Shown here in pieces: positions 36,201-49,249 of a stretch of DNA of 64,000 bases (the first letter of the stretch is position 1; each line of letters starts with the position of its first letter). This DNA comes from Linnemannia schmuckeri (lineage: Eukaryota; Mortierellomycota; Mortierellomycetes; Mortierellales; Mortierellaceae), in NCBI GenBank assembly GCA_029449235.1, contig JANATG010000003.1:2852001-2916000 (forward strand), in the 5' to 3' direction. The position numbers and the translations under genes are program-made. Below the pieces are notes generated by a model that saw only the letters and a program-made list of their open reading frames with translations, did no database searches and had not been told where the DNA came from.

Positions 36201-39200
36201 AAAGCCATGCAACGCGAGGCGGGGGGTGGCTGTTGATGGGTGAAAAGGGGGGGGGGGGGGAGCAAAAAAAGAAGGCATTGAGTAAAGGGATATCTTTCTA
36301 GGCTTTGGGCGCAAGGATGGATGACAATTGAGCAAAAAAGAAAAAAAAAAAAAGCATGCAATTATGAGGGTGAGACATGCCTTGTTCTTTTAATTGACTA
36401 GGATTTAGGATGCCTACGGGAGCGACGGAGGGCGCCTTGCCCATCCAAGCATGAGGATCACCTTGGCTTGCTTGTTTTTCCTGCCTGTTTGTTTTTTCTA
36501 CCTTGTTTGCTTTACATTTGTTCTAGCTCTTCTCCTTGCCTTGCTTGCTTGCTTGTTTGTTTGGGGTTTTTTTTGGTTGTTTGCGTTCCAGTAACTGTTG
36601 TCTGTTGGAAGTATTCAGCTGGGCAACGGTCCTTTGGAGCATTTTTCATGCAAATCCTTCCTTTATTTATCCACTGCTTGCGTGCATCCACTGCATCCAA
36701 AAACTATACTTTCAACTATCAAAACAAAACAAACACACAACCACAACATAGCATTGCCGTTTTTTGTGCCCGTTGGTATTTGAAAATTTTATTGAATTAC
36801 GAAAAGCAAAACAACAGAGGTGACGGAGTATTTGTTTACAGCACTTGAGATAAAAGAACATATGCTAGAGCAAATGAGTGGCCTAGAACAAAAAAGTTGG
36901 TTGTTGCTAGCATAATTCACTAGGCGGTCTAGTCAATGTAAAACAAAGAAACTGGCGTCGCGTTGAAGATCCGTTAGGAGAATGATAACCTGCCCTTGGA
37001 CTCTTTCTGGGAGAGGGAAAGAGAAGAATGGAAGAGAACAGGAAGAGTGGGAAAATAACAAAACCAGAGAGAGAGAGAGAGCAAATAAGGGCACGATTGA
37101 GGAACGACAAACGAGAAGACTTGTTTTCTCTCTTCATCGTTCTCTCCTTCCTTATCTCTCCTGCTTTTGCATTTGAACCAGTTTAGTTTTCCATAGGCGA
37201 GGCAACGTGAGTAAAAGAGAGCACTGACCCCAGTCCCATCTGTCAATGGTCTCCTTCAAATGGTAGTGGGAAATACGCTATAATTTTGTCCTACTCCTTC
37301 TTCCCGCCTCGTCCACCCCCTCCTTCAACCAACTCTTTTTTTCTCTCACTGTCCTGAGTACTCTTTGTTTGAGTTCAGATAACAGTGTGAAAAAGACTAA
37401 CATGGGGGACGGAGGAGGAGGATGAAGAAGAGGAGGAGGAGGTATGTTCAAGGGCTGGTCGTCAATTATCTATCACTTCCATATTGTTTCTTTTCCCCTC
37501 CTCCCTTGACCTTTCTCTCTCTCCCCTCTCTCTCCTGTTCTCCCTTTCTCGCACAGTGAATAACAAGAAGGATGCATCTGTCTCCTCGTCCGTCCCACGC
37601 TCGAAATATTTTTGTCTTTTTTGCCTGTCCTCTGTCTCTTTTTTCACTGTGTATATCTCCTCTTGTTTTTCGGAATTGAGTTCTAACATTCCCTATGCAA
37701 TGCAATGCTTGACGTCGAAATCAACAGGTATCAACACAGACAGAGACGAGACACACACAGGAAAAAAAAAAGCAAGGGAGACATGTAATGTCGACCGTCA
37801 TAGCAGCGAGTCTAAAAAGAGACAGCAATCCTCATCAGAGGATACCTGACCCGACAGTGTGATGTCGTTCTTTTCTGTCTCTTTCTCTTTTTGGATGGAA
37901 GACTTGAATATCTGCCTTAGCTTTATTGGGATGTCCTTGAAACTCGAGCCTTCCCGTCTCTCTCACTCTCCCTCTTTCTCTCACAGTCCAATGGAGAGTA
38001 AGAAGAGAGGGTGAGGTGGTTGGTCCAAGCTTCACTTGAAGGGCGAGACGAGAGGGAGGGGTGTGTCGATCGGGGGGAATGCGGCCTTTCCTCTTGAACG
38101 TGAAGAGACGAGGTGGAGAGCGAGGAAAGGCAATAATGGATGAGCACGCGTTTTGCAAGGCATCCCTTTCTTTTTTCACTTCCTAATTTGGGTTCTTTTT
38201 TGACTTTCGCTAGATCTGATTACCCCTTTCCTCCTTAGAAAGTTGAGAAAAAGCAAAGAATGAAGACCTCCCAATCTATAGGAACCCCCTCAAGGTAGTA
38301 AGTGGTTTTGGGCGCGAGAAGGAGAGAATGGAAAATATGGCGACATCTGATGTGAATTTAGAGCTCTCAAAGGGCAAAAAAAATTGACGCGTTTTTTCTG
38401 CTAGGTCACACACACAAAACAGGACGCACGTTTTATCAACAAGGGCACCCCTGATACTTCTGCGTCGCGTTTCTTTTTTGTTTCAACCGCATATTGAAAA
38501 CATATGAGCGGTCAATCGGATTTATATCTCTGAATACTTTAGAGAGGGTACGATGCGTGCAGAAAGGAAAGACTTGGGTGCACGCATACATGCAAGCAAG
38601 CCCTAGTAGGGTTATCTTCCTCTTAGCGGTCTCCTATAGGCGAATACATAAAAATATGACAAAACAGAGGTGTATCCATTGCTAGGTCGGCAGTTGCTGG
38701 CTCTTGTTTGCCACTCCTTCGCATAAGTTTTGTTAGATATTTCTTGAGAAAAAAAGAGGAGAGGAAAAGGCTTTAGGGGCTAATAATAGACATACGTGTC
38801 CTGCCTACTGAAAAAGTTTTTTTCTCAATTATTGTTCCTTGGTCATGCTAACAATAAAGACCCTTGAATCGCGCTTGGTCTCCTGTTTTCATTTCTCTTT
38901 TCTCTCTCTCTCTCTTTTTTTTCGTAATGATTGTTACTTTAACCTTTTGTTATTCTCTCATTTGTTATCGCCGTCATTGGATTTCTCGCCATTAGACGCT
39001 ATCTTTTTGGATTCCAGATGGTGTTTGTTGTTGCGCCGAGTGTGCATGTGGCGTTTCGCGCTTATGAAGAACACACGGAATACACTATGGTTGCATGCAG
39101 GGGCAGGGATGAGGATTTGGTTTGCAATGCAACTAATAGAGTTTGGGAAGGTTCCTTACCATGCACAGTGGCGCAGGATAATTAAAGCAACAAACAAACA

Positions 39201-41540
39201 ACTGAAGGCACTTTGTTGTTTAAAGAAGAAAAAGATACTTTTTTACCTCCCAACCCACCGTGAATTCACTAAAATCCTCTGTCTCTCAATCATATCCCCA
39301 TCCATCCCCCTTGAAAAAGAGCCGCCTCGTTTTTGTTTTCAATCGGATAATAGTTTGTACTGATCCGGGGGGTGGGAATATGGACTATCTCGAGCATGTT
39401 CGCCCTTTTCTTGCGCGATGGAATTTCCTCAGTCATTCTTTTCGTTTCGTTCACGCATGCTCTCCTCCCGAAACGCGTTTTTCTTCCCCCTTCCCCCCAT
39501 TCCCCTTTTCATACCTCCCTCCTGACTATCTTTTTCTTTACCCTAGCGCTGTCTAAATAGAAATCACGGCGGTATAAAAAAAACAAAACAAACAAAAAAA
39601 ACGAGGGCGATACAATAAGTCGGTGGCTCTCTGTACAATCCAAATCTACGAGAAAACGAGAAAGACATAACGCGACAAACAAATGAGCCCTCGTTGAAGT
39701 GAAAATGAAAGAAGAAAATGTATCTGAAAGGCAGCTTTTTTTTTTATCGTTCTTGTGTCTCATTCTCCCTCTGTCAGTCTCTTTCTCTCTCCTTCAACCA
39801 CTCCTTCCTCTACTTTCTTAAAGGCTTGAGTTACACGCATTTATTTTCGTGCTACCAAGAAAAAAGAAAGGAGAGAAAGGGGAAGGGGAAGAGAGGGAAG
39901 AAGTCGAGGGGAAAAATAGCCGTTGCAAGAAAACGTTTCATCTCGTCACGTTTGTACCCTCTTTTTTCATGGCAGTAATAACTAGAATGAGTTGCCCAAA
40001 ACAGTCCTTTTTCTCGTGCATGGTGTAAAAAATATCGTAATGCGTATGGTAGGATGTGTATTAGCACGAACGAAAAATGAGAGGAGGAGAATGGAGGAGG
40101 GAGGAAGGGGTGTTTAAGGGATGGAAATGGATATGACATGGTTCAGGGGGTTGAGGTTCCCTAGCGATCCCCCGTCCGTATGCAAAAGTAAATTGCTACC
40201 AAGGAAAAACATGGTTTTGCGGGTAAATGGGTTTTCGCAAGGCATTTTGGAGGGCGTTGGAGTAAAAGAACTGGTGACATTACTTTAGTATATTGAGCAA
40301 TTATAGTCACTCCTTGCTCTCATTGAGCACTCTCCCTAGTTGAAAGGCAAGGGATTTTCCTTGCAATTTGAGTTTAGGGAGAAGGGCTGACTTGGTGCAT
40401 TGCAGGTAGGTGGATGGGTGGATGGGTGGCAAGGGCTGGGGTTGGATGGTTGTTGCATTTTTTGTTGCTGCATGGTACAAAAATTGAGGAGGCATATTAG
40501 ACTGTGGGGAAGAGAGACAGCAGAAAAAGAGAGAGTGAGAAGAGTACATATTTGATGCAAGTAGAAGGAGGAGAAGGGAGACGAAGAATGAGAGGGAGAG
40601 ACACGAAGAATGGGAAAGAGACACATTGTATACTGGATAGAAGAAATCATTCTCACCGGGGTGCTGCATAACAAGAACAAAAAAGCACCACAACGAAATA
40701 CAGTGCATTGAAAAAAAAGACGACATGCAAGGGGGTTGGAAAGGATAATTATTGCGGATCGCCCAACAATTAGCATGTTTAACAACCTACAACCACAAAA
40801 TAAACAATCAGAGACATGGATGAAAGAAAGAAAACGACAACACGCAAAAGCAATAATTAGATGCATGCACATTCGATCTTGACACTCCTTGAAACAAGTC
40901 GGTCGGGACTTTGGAAGGTTTGGTTTTATGTTATTATGTGTGTAGGTGCTAGATGCATGAATGGGATAATTTGTGGTGACCACGATGGCCTTCTACGGAG
41001 TATTCATTTTTTTTTTATCTGTTTTAGTCTGATGTATGTAATTCAAGCTACGAAGGCGTGTATCCTAGTCGGTAGTCGATAGGCAATTGTAGGGCGTGTA
41101 GAGTTTGCCACCAATTCCTTTCCACTGGTATTAGACGCGTCTCCCTCTACTAGCTGATCGATCATGCTGATTAGGATCAAGTACTTCAAGATGAAATGCC
41201 TCTCAATTAAACAGGTCCTAATTACACAAAAGTAGAGGTCGAACGTCAAATGTCACTATTATGGTATCGATTTATTAGTTTACAGCTGCCAGGCTTTCAA
41301 AGAGAGCCAGGGTACAAGATTGCAGCGTTTTTTAAGGTCTATGTGTGAGCGTGTGTGTGGTGTGTAGTTGTGAAGAGTTCAGCTCAAGGACAGAGTTGTC
41401 GGAGTGATAAAATCAACAGAATAGAAATGGTCGAAAAGTTCCCACCAATTGCGAATCCAAAATGAGGTATCCATGGAAGAAGTAGAGGAGAGCCAAATCG
41501 AAGATCATCGTCGTCGCTCTTTTCTAAAGTGTATCCGTCA

Positions 41541-41980
41541 TTAATCTCTCTCGCGAGCCTCGGCCTGCTTGCGAAGGGCATCGGCATCTCTCCTGGAGAC
41601 CTTCTCGGCTTTCCTGGCCTGGAACTCTGCCTCCTTTGCTTGCTTCTTCTTCTCCTGACGGTTCTTGGGGGGTGGTGGCGGTGCGGATTCCCAGGCAGTG
41701 GGTGCAAAGAAGCTAATGAGCTTCATCGAGATGGAGTATCCGACATATGCTGCCAGTGGGTAGTATAGGTAAACGTTGCTCAATTCGTAAGCCTATAACA
41801 CATAAAGTAAAAGAAATATCCTTGGTAAGTAAGGTCCCTCTGATGGTGAAGACTCCGGGGGGGGGGGGAAGGGGTGATGAGAGAGTTTGTTTCTGTGAAT
41901 GTTGAACGTACGTAGCAGAAGACGAGGGCGACGAGGAAGATGCCTGCGGCGACACCGTAGTAAAGGATTGTGTTTGACAT
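41541..41980 (-). CDS. Small two-TM membrane protein with charged tail, unknown function
   Basis: Proposed CDS: complement(join(41541..41792,41912..41980)), 106 aa, one short intron (donor GTACGT). I do not recognise the family. A first hydrophobic segment covers about aa 5-22 ('YGVAAGIFLVALVFCYAY') and a second about aa 30-50 ('YYPLAAYVGYSISMKLISFF'). A Pro-rich hinge ('ESAPPPPPKNRQ') leads into a strongly charged helix with Lys/Glu/Ala heptad-like spacing ('KKKQAKEAEFQARKAEKV'). This layout suits a small ER or other endomembrane protein with a cytosolic helical tail. It is divergent from the Prp43-like helicase gene with 414 bp between start codons. Confidence 0.75.
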
Positions 41981-42394
41981 GAGGATTAAGTTGGCGTTGG
42001 ATGAGGAGTTGAATGGAGAAAAGGAAGAGGAAGAAGTAGAAGGAAAAGAAAGTCGAGAAGAACAACGAAGGACAAGGCTGCGTGTGAGCAGGTCTACTCT
42101 CGGGGTCCTATTCCTATTGGTTGTCTGCTTGAGAAGCACAACACCGTTGGCTCGGCGAATCATTTTCTCAAGGGTGAAAGGTCCTGGGGGTCACGGGAAG
42201 TATGAGATCTTATCGTGTTTACTATCATTTTCGAGTGGGTGGCTGGGATGGCGAAATGTTGTTTGCCTCTTCGTTTTTTTTTCTTTTTTTTTCTAAGTAA
42301 GGTCCTCGTCTAACTCTCCATTCCATTCATTCTCTCTCCCTCGCTCCTTCTCCCGTCCTTCTCCCGTCCTCCCAGGAATTCAACAACAACCCTA
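41981..42394. other. Bidirectional promoter region
   Basis: 414 bp between the divergent starts of the two-TM protein and the Prp43-like helicase. Purine-rich near 42000-42060 on the plus strand and CT-rich just before the helicase ATG (42320-42380). No gene seen. Confidence 0.6.
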
Positions 42395-45024
42395 ATGTCC
42401 GATTCCAAGAAGCGTTCAAAGTCAAGCAAGGAGGACGCTCCCAAGGAGAACCCCTACCTCGCTCACCTCCCCCCTAGCGAGCGTCTCGTCGGTGGTGCCT
42501 CCTCAGCAAAGAACGACTATGGTCTCGCTGCCAACCACCCCTTGGCTAACTTTGTCATGGGTGCCACCACTGCCGAGCAAGGAGAGGCTGCCGAGGAGGG
42601 CGAAATCAACCCCTTCACCAACAAACCCTTCAGCGACAAATACCGCAAGATCCTTGCCGGTCGCCGCAAGCTTCCCGTCAACAAGCATCGCAAAGAGTTT
42701 CTGGATCTTGTGCAGAACAACCAGGTCGTGATCTTGGTCGGAGAGACTGGTTCCGGAAAGACCACCCAGTATGTGTTTTTCTCGTAGCTTGGACTCATTG
42801 ATATGCTGATGGTTTGCGAACCAAGTTTCATTGTATTAATTGTTATACCTTTGTGGCCTTGAATTGATAATAATAGGATCCCTCAGTTCATGGTGTTCGA
42901 TGATCTTCCAGCATTCAAGGGCAAGAAGATTGCTTGTACTCAGCCCCGTCGTCTTGCCGCCATGTCCGTTGCCCAGCGTGTCGCAGAGGAGATGGACGTT
43001 GTCATGGGTCAGGAAGTCGGTTACAACATTCGTTTCGAGGACTGCACCAGCGAAAAGACCATGCTTCAGTATGTATTGCTACATTTCGCCGCAGCAATTT
43101 TTTAATGAAATTTTCGTCGGTCTTTGATCTAACCGCAGTTTTTATTTTTCACTTTTAGGTATATGACCGATGGTATGTTGCTCAGAGAGGCTATGAACGA
43201 CCCCTTGTTGACACGCTACTCTGCCGTTATTCTGGATGAGGCTCACGACCGTACCCTTTCGACTGATATCCTGATGGGTTTGATGAAGGAGATCATCAAG
43301 AAGAGACCTGATCTTAAGGTCGTCGTCATGTCCGCCACCCTTGATGCAGGAAAGTTCCAAAAGTACTTCGACGATGCGCCATTGATGAGCGTCCCCGGTC
43401 GTACCTTCCCCGTCGAAATCTACTACACCCCTGAGCCCGAGAGCGATTACTTGGAGGCTGCCATTTTCACTGCCCTTCAGATTCACAGGACCGAGGATGC
43501 CGGAGATATCTTGCTGTTCTTGACAGGAGAGGAAGAGATTGAGGACGCTTGCAGGAAGATTAAGGCCGAGGCTGATCAGATGCCGGATGCTGGCCCCATC
43601 AAGGTCTACCCTCTTTACTCAACATTGCCTCCCCAGGCGCAGAAGCGTATTTACGACGATGCCCCACCACCAAGGACCCCTGGCGGACGCCCTGGACGCA
43701 AGGTTGTTGTGTCGACCAACTTGGCCGAGACATCGTTGACCATCGACGGTATCGTCTATGTCATTGATCCCGGTTTCTCCAAGCAAAAAGTGTACAACCC
43801 CCGTATCCGTGTTGAGTCGCTCTTGGTTTCGCCCATCTCTAAGGCTTCAGCTCAGCAGCGTTCAGGACGTGCCGGTCGTACCCGCCCCGGCAAGTGCTTC
43901 AGATTGTACACCGAGAACGCGTTCATGAAGGAGCTGATCGAGACCACTTATCCCGAAATTCTCAGGAGCAACTTGGGCACCGTTGTCTTGCAGCTCAAGA
44001 AGCTTGGAATCGACGACCTCGTTCACTTTGACTTTATGGACCCCCCAGCACCTGAGACTCTTATGCGTGCCTTGGAGTTGCTCAACTATCTCGGTGCCTT
44101 GGATGATGATGGTAACATGACTCCTCTCGGAAGCACCATGGCCGACTTCCCCGTCGATCCCCAGCTTGCCAAGATGCTCATCACCAGTCCTCAGTACGGA
44201 TGCTCCAATGAGATCATGACCATTGTCTCCTTGTTGAACGGTATGTCTATGAATTTTATTTTTGAGTTTTGCCTTGCTGATTGATAACACAGGACACTAA
44301 CATTTTTTTTCTTACAATCTTTCCTACAATAGTCCCATTGGTGTTCATGCGCCCCCCAGACCAGCGCAAGATGGCTGACGAGGCCAAGGCTCAGTTCTCT
44401 CACCCTGATGGCGATCACCTCACGTTATTAAACGTATACCACGCATACAAGACTTCGGGCGAGGATCAGAAGTGGTGTTACGACAACTTCTGCAACTACC
44501 GTACATTGAAGTCGGCCGACAACGTCAGGACACAGTTGAAGCGTTACATGGAACGTGCCGACTTGGATCTGGTCTCACTTCCCTTTGACGAGCGGCCCAA
44601 GGGACCTTACTACACTGGAATCCGTAAAGCTCTCTGTGCAGGATACTTTATGCAAGTCGCTCACCAAGAAAGATCTGGTAATTACTTGACTGTCAAGGAT
44701 AACCAGGTGGTCCGTCTGCACCCCAGTTCGTGCCTGGATCACGCCTCAGAGTGGGTGATCTACAATGAGTTTGTGCTGACCAACCAGAACTATATCCGCA
44801 CGGTGACTGAAGTCCGGGCCGAGTGGCTGCTCGACATTGCACCCAACTACTTTGACCTGGACTCGTTCCCCAACTGCGAAGGCAAGCGTGTTCTTGAGAA
44901 GTTGATTATGAGGCGGAAGTCCAGCTCGGGTCGCGAGCGTGATGATGATGAGGATGATAGGAGGAAGAGCCGTAAGAGCGACCGTGGCGATCGCGACCGC
45001 AAGGACAGCAAGCGCAGGAGATAG
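42395..45024 (+). CDS. PRP43: DEAH-box RNA helicase Prp43/DHX15
   Basis: Proposed CDS: join(42395..42768,42877..43068,43159..44240,44333..45024), 779 aa, close to yeast Prp43 and human DHX15. Motif I is 'GETGSGKTT' (about aa 116-124), motif II 'DEAH' (aa 215-218), and motif III 'SAT' in 'VVVMSATLDAG'. Motif V is 'NLAETSLTIDGI' and motif VI 'QRSGRAGRTRPG'. The C-terminal half has the winged-helix, ratchet and OB-fold layout, with 'YLTVKDNQVVRLHPSS' and 'WVIYNEFVLTNQNYIRTVT'. A highly charged Arg/Lys/Asp/Ser tail ends the protein. The family disassembles intron-lariat spliceosomes and acts in ribosome biogenesis, driven by G-patch cofactors, in the nucleus and nucleolus. All introns are about 90-110 bp and keep phase. 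Confidence 0.97.
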
Positions 45025-45644
45025 ATAGATCTCTTTCTCTCTCTTTTTTCTTTTTCATCATTCATTGTTTTTTTTTTCATTCCCCCACTCTTACTAGTAC
45101 TACTATTCGTCATTTCCACACATATTACAACTCCAAAGTCATTTGCATCATATCGTATCTGATCCTTCTTTTCGAGTGTCCATTCTTGGTCTTTTTGCTT
45201 CTTGTGTTGCAAACAAAACTTCTTTCCGTGGGGCTTTAACTTGTAGCAAATTGACAGCGCATTCATTCATTGGTTAATGGAGACAGTCACAGTTCTTCGT
45301 TCGCACTACCCCTTGTTCGAGTTTGACTTGAGTGACTCTTTGGGTGCTCCCGACGCAGCAACCAATCGACCCCCTTTCGTATCTCTTCACTTGCCTACTA
45401 TCCTTTGCGTCAGTCTCCACCCGTATCACCCGTCCTGTCCGTGTCTTCGTCGTCTCTTTCCTTTTCGTCCCTTTCCCTCTACTTTTCCTTCTTCTTTCTT
45501 TATCACTCCTTCACCCTTGTCAACCCACCCCCTCCACACCGTCCCTTCAACCTTTGTCTCCCTCTTTGTCTCCTCCACTCTTCCCTTCTCCCTTCCCTCC
45601 TTCTCCCGTCTCACCCGACCAAACGTCAAAAAACTTCTTTTCCC
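45025..45644. other. Intergenic region between PRP43 and CLPX homologues
   Basis: Tandem genes on the plus strand. T-rich after the helicase stop (45030-45085), then C/T-rich from 45400 up to the ClpX start, a typical leader for this genome. Long open frames overlapping 45277-45640 are pyrimidine artefacts. Confidence 0.5.
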
Positions 45645-48600
45645 ATGCTCGTCATTGCGATGCGATCGGCCTCGCCGGTTCACAGGTCGATGGCCCTGGC
45701 CGCTCTCAGACGGTCTCATCACCCGCGCGCCACCACCATCCTCTCCAACCACCGTGGACGAGCCCACAACAACCACACAAACGCTTCCATCAACACCCCT
45801 CACCAGACCTTACCTCACCGCTTCTTTGCCTCCTCGACTTACCACCGCCAAGTCACTCAACCACCCAAAAGCTCAACAACGACAACTTCGACTCCGACGA
45901 CGACTTCTGGCGGTCTCTCGCAGGACAGTGCTGAGGGTGCCGCCTCAACTGCCGCTCGTACTGTTAGGAAGCGTCAAGCAAAGAGCAGCAGCAACAGCCC
46001 CTTAGAGGGTTCTTCGTTGAGCTCGAAAAAGGAAGTTGTTGGTAGTCCCTCGGGTCAGGTCGCAGGGTCGAATGCAGGCTTGCATTCATCATCACAGAGA
46101 ACGAATGACGACGACAGGGTTCCACTCAGCAAAGGACGGTCGGGTTCACACTCAGCCAAAGGTATATTACAGAATCATATCAGCTCACTTGTTTCGACGC
46201 ACTGCTGTTTTGGCCCTTATTCTCACGATGATACTATTGAAGACTCACACCATCGTCGTTTGATGACTCGCAAATGTAGCAACAGACCCCCCATCGGGAG
46301 ATAACAATGGCCTCGGTACTACCTCACCGACCAGCTTTTACCCGGCCCAACCACCATTTACAAGTTCGTTCCAGTCGCGTGATACCTTTGGTGGAAATGG
46401 TGGCGGAGGACCAGGCGACTCGTACTCAACAGCCAGCGCTCGAAAGAATAGCGCAGTGCAATCTTCAGAGTGGATGGGCACCATCCAGAGCCCTAGGGCT
46501 GTACGTCTACTGTCTGATATCTGGTGTTGTTATCGTTGTTGATGTAATGCGTCTGTCAAATCCCAAACGCCCCGACGATATCACTGACGGTTGTTTCTGT
46601 TACTTTGTTTTGTCGCTCCTTGTTTTACGACCTTTATTAGATTGTGCAACACTTGGACGAGTATGTGATTGGACAGGAAAAGGCCAAAAAGATCCTGGCA
46701 GTAGCCGTTTACAACCATTACTCACGCGTAAACGAGAACTTGCGTCAACAGCAAATTCAGGAGTCCTTGACCGCCATTTCCAACTCGTCACTACCACCAG
46801 GCTCCGTGTACTACGGCTCGGGTGTACTGATGAGTGACGGACCAAGCACACCCGACCCTATTATTGAAACCTTTACTTCACCCTCGTCGCCATCTTCGAA
46901 CGTATCAGGAACTGACGCTGCAGGAGGTAGCAGCAACGGTGGCAAGGATACCCATGGTGGCAGCGGCGAAATACATGTGCCAGGCCGACGTAAGTTGCCA
47001 ACAAACAGCTCCCCACCTCTTGATCTCCCTGCTGTGTCCCTTCTTACCCTCCTTGTCCCCACTTTCGAGTCCTTTTTATTGCGGGCAGAGAGCAGTCATG
47101 TGAAAACTCTAATTTGCCCGATGGTTCATGAACGCCAAACTCTTTTTGCACGAATCACAGCCATCCTATGGCTGAAATGGCACCACTGGGCCCTGTCTAC
47201 CTTACTTACTTTTATTACCTCCTGCAACATATTAGAGGCTATTCATTACCCGCATCGACAGCCATGGATTAACTCTGCCTCCAATGGACACAATCCCTCC
47301 CCGCCATCCATGTTCTCGCAGCCTTACGACACATACCATAAGCCACCTCCACCACCACCAACACCGCAGCAGCATCATCGTAAGGCTGCAGATACGCCCT
47401 CAAAACCACCACCAACCATCTTTGACAAGAGCAATGTCCTTTTGCTTGGACCAACCGGATCAGGCAAGACGCTCCTGGCAAGGACATTGGCCAAGGTCCT
47501 TAACGTCCCCTTCTCCATGTCAGATGGTAAGCCATTGCTTTAGGGTGCAGGTGTAGCGTGTCCAGACATGTTTGATAAACGATACGAAGAGACGCTGTAC
47601 TAAGCTACTCTCATTCATATCTTCAAATTGACAATAGCTACCCCATTCACGCAAGCAGGATATGTGGGCGAGGATGTGGAGATGGTTATTCACCGCCTGT
47701 TGCAGGTTAGTTCCTGTGGCGACACCTTGTGAAGGTCTAGGTTCAAGAATGACTGATGGACGTTATTAACACCATTTCCTTGGGACTTGCTTCTCGTTTA
47801 GAACTGTGACTATAACATCAAGAAGGCAGAGTGCGGCATTGTATTTATCGACGAGATTGACAAGATCTCTAAGCGACCAGACACTATGTCGATCTCAAAG
47901 GATGTATCAGGAGAGGGTGTTCAGCAAGCGCTTTTGAGGATGTTGGAGGGCACTGTGGTGAATGTTACAGAAAAGAATGGTTCCAACTGGAATAGCGCGA
48001 ATGCAGGACGCAAGAATGGCTTGCCCGGGATTGGTGGACCTAGCACAGGAGGCGGAGGACCTGGGGCCAAGGGCGAGATCTACTCGGTTGACACAAGTAA
48101 CATCTTGTTCATTCTGAGCGGAGCGTTCATTGGACTGGAGAGGATCGTCATGGACCGTGTTTCCAAGGGCTCGATTGGTTTCGATGCTATGGTCCGAGCA
48201 CCCTCGTCAGAGTTGAGTTCGTCCAAGGGTGCTGCATCCCAGGTCAGCCGGCTCCTTGATCAAGTTGACCCAGCCGGTAAGTCCACACATTTATTTGAAG
48301 TTGTCGGTATCGTGTCTACCTGGCAGCAGTTTACTCACACAATGCTCTGCTAAATTCTTCAATGTAGATCTGATCAAGTTTGGACTGATTCCGGAGTTCA
48401 TTGGACGTTTGCCTGTTGTCGCTTCAGTTAACCATCTGGATGAGGCTGCCTTGGTTCGCATTCTGACAGAGCCTCGCAACTCCTTGGTCAAGCAGTACCA
48501 GGGTCTCTTTGGCATGGCCGGCATCAAGATCCAGTTCTCACAAGCAGCGCTTTATACCATTGCCAAGCAAGCCATCGAAAAGCAAACTGGAGCTCGAGGA

Positions 48601-48931
48601 CTTCGTCGCATCATGGTATGTCTACCATCTTCTTGTCTTGTCGTGGATCAGCTTAACCGATTGAGCTGAAGACGTTGGAAACTCACCTGTGTAATTTTTC
48701 TTATTCGTACAATAGGAATCACTGTTGCTAGATGTGATGTATGACGCGCCAGGATCTTCGATCAAGCATATTGTTATTGACAAGGAAGTCGCTCTTGGAA
48801 AGAAACCTGCGATTTGCTTCGGTAGAGGTGCTGAGGGTTCCGTTTCTGAGGCGTTGGATAGGGACGATCAAGTCGTTGGAGAGTCTGCGCAGGAGGACGA
48901 ATCACCAGCTGTAGAGGCAATATCATTGTAG
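45645..48931 (+). CDS. CLPX: Mitochondrial AAA+ unfoldase ClpX
   Basis: Proposed CDS: join(45645..46161,46280..46500,46641..46989,47236..47526,47638..47705,47802..48276,48368..48615,48716..48931), 794 aa, eight exons. The Arg/Ser/Ala-rich N-terminus without acidic residues is a probable mitochondrial presequence. A long low-complexity region follows, then 'LDEYVIGQEKAKKILAVAVY'. Walker A is 'GPTGSGKTLLA' (about aa 434-444), the pore loop 'GYVGED' (aa 467-472), and Walker B 'IVFIDEIDK'. 'GAFIGLERIVMDRVSKGSIGF' carries an IGF motif at aa 607-609, the place where bacterial ClpX docks ClpP. The C-domain has 'FIGRLPVVASV' and 'TGARGLRRIM'. It unfolds proteins in the matrix for ClpP and for haem synthesis control. 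A Ser/Gly/Pro-rich insert separates the N-part from Walker A. Exon 4's acceptor is the least certain boundary. Confidence 0.92.
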
Positions 48932-49249
48932 AGAACTTTTGTTCCATGATTTGCTCGCTCACTCACTAAACCGTGTCGGGACATGGATCTGTTCATTATT
49001 ATGATTTTGTTTTTTATCTTTTGGTTTAGATGTCCCCGTAACGATCACTTCTTTCTTTTTTCTCAACCTACACCAAATTGCCGGTTACTTTCGAGTTACT
49101 GTAGAATCCCCCTCTCTTTCGTTTTTTTCTTTTTTTGTAAATAAAACTGTACCTTTGACCATTTGAAAAGCGCCCACATATATTTTGCTCAACGTCAAAG
49201 CCTCAATCTCCCGCCAAGCATCGCCCATCCCCTTCTATTTAATTCCGTT

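Larger units (their letters stand above)
29334..41540. other. 12.2 kb stretch without a recognisable gene
   Basis: Only short open frames with low-complexity (Ser/Leu/Phe-rich or Arg/Glu-rich) translations are present. None shows a domain, a start context or splice-consistent continuation I could support. The plus strand is strongly pyrimidine-rich at about 31.6-32.4, 34.0-34.4 and 34.9-35.6 kb. Long homopolymers occur at 30191-30219 (T), 31313-31339 (A), 32178-32207 (T) and 33170-33199 (A), with a G-run at 36248-36260. It starts upstream of the 2OG oxygenase gene and ends at the 3' side of the two-TM gene. It may be long regulatory DNA, unrecognised non-coding transcripts or decayed repeats. 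Confidence 0.6.

Noticed and set aside
40336..40983. 215-codon minus-strand frame
   Set aside because: Composition is Cys/Ser/Phe-rich and irregular; no recognisable domain and no exon continuation.
29334..41540. Centromere
   Set aside because: Absence of genes and tract-rich DNA are not evidence of kinetochore binding; kept only as a remote possibility in the finding.
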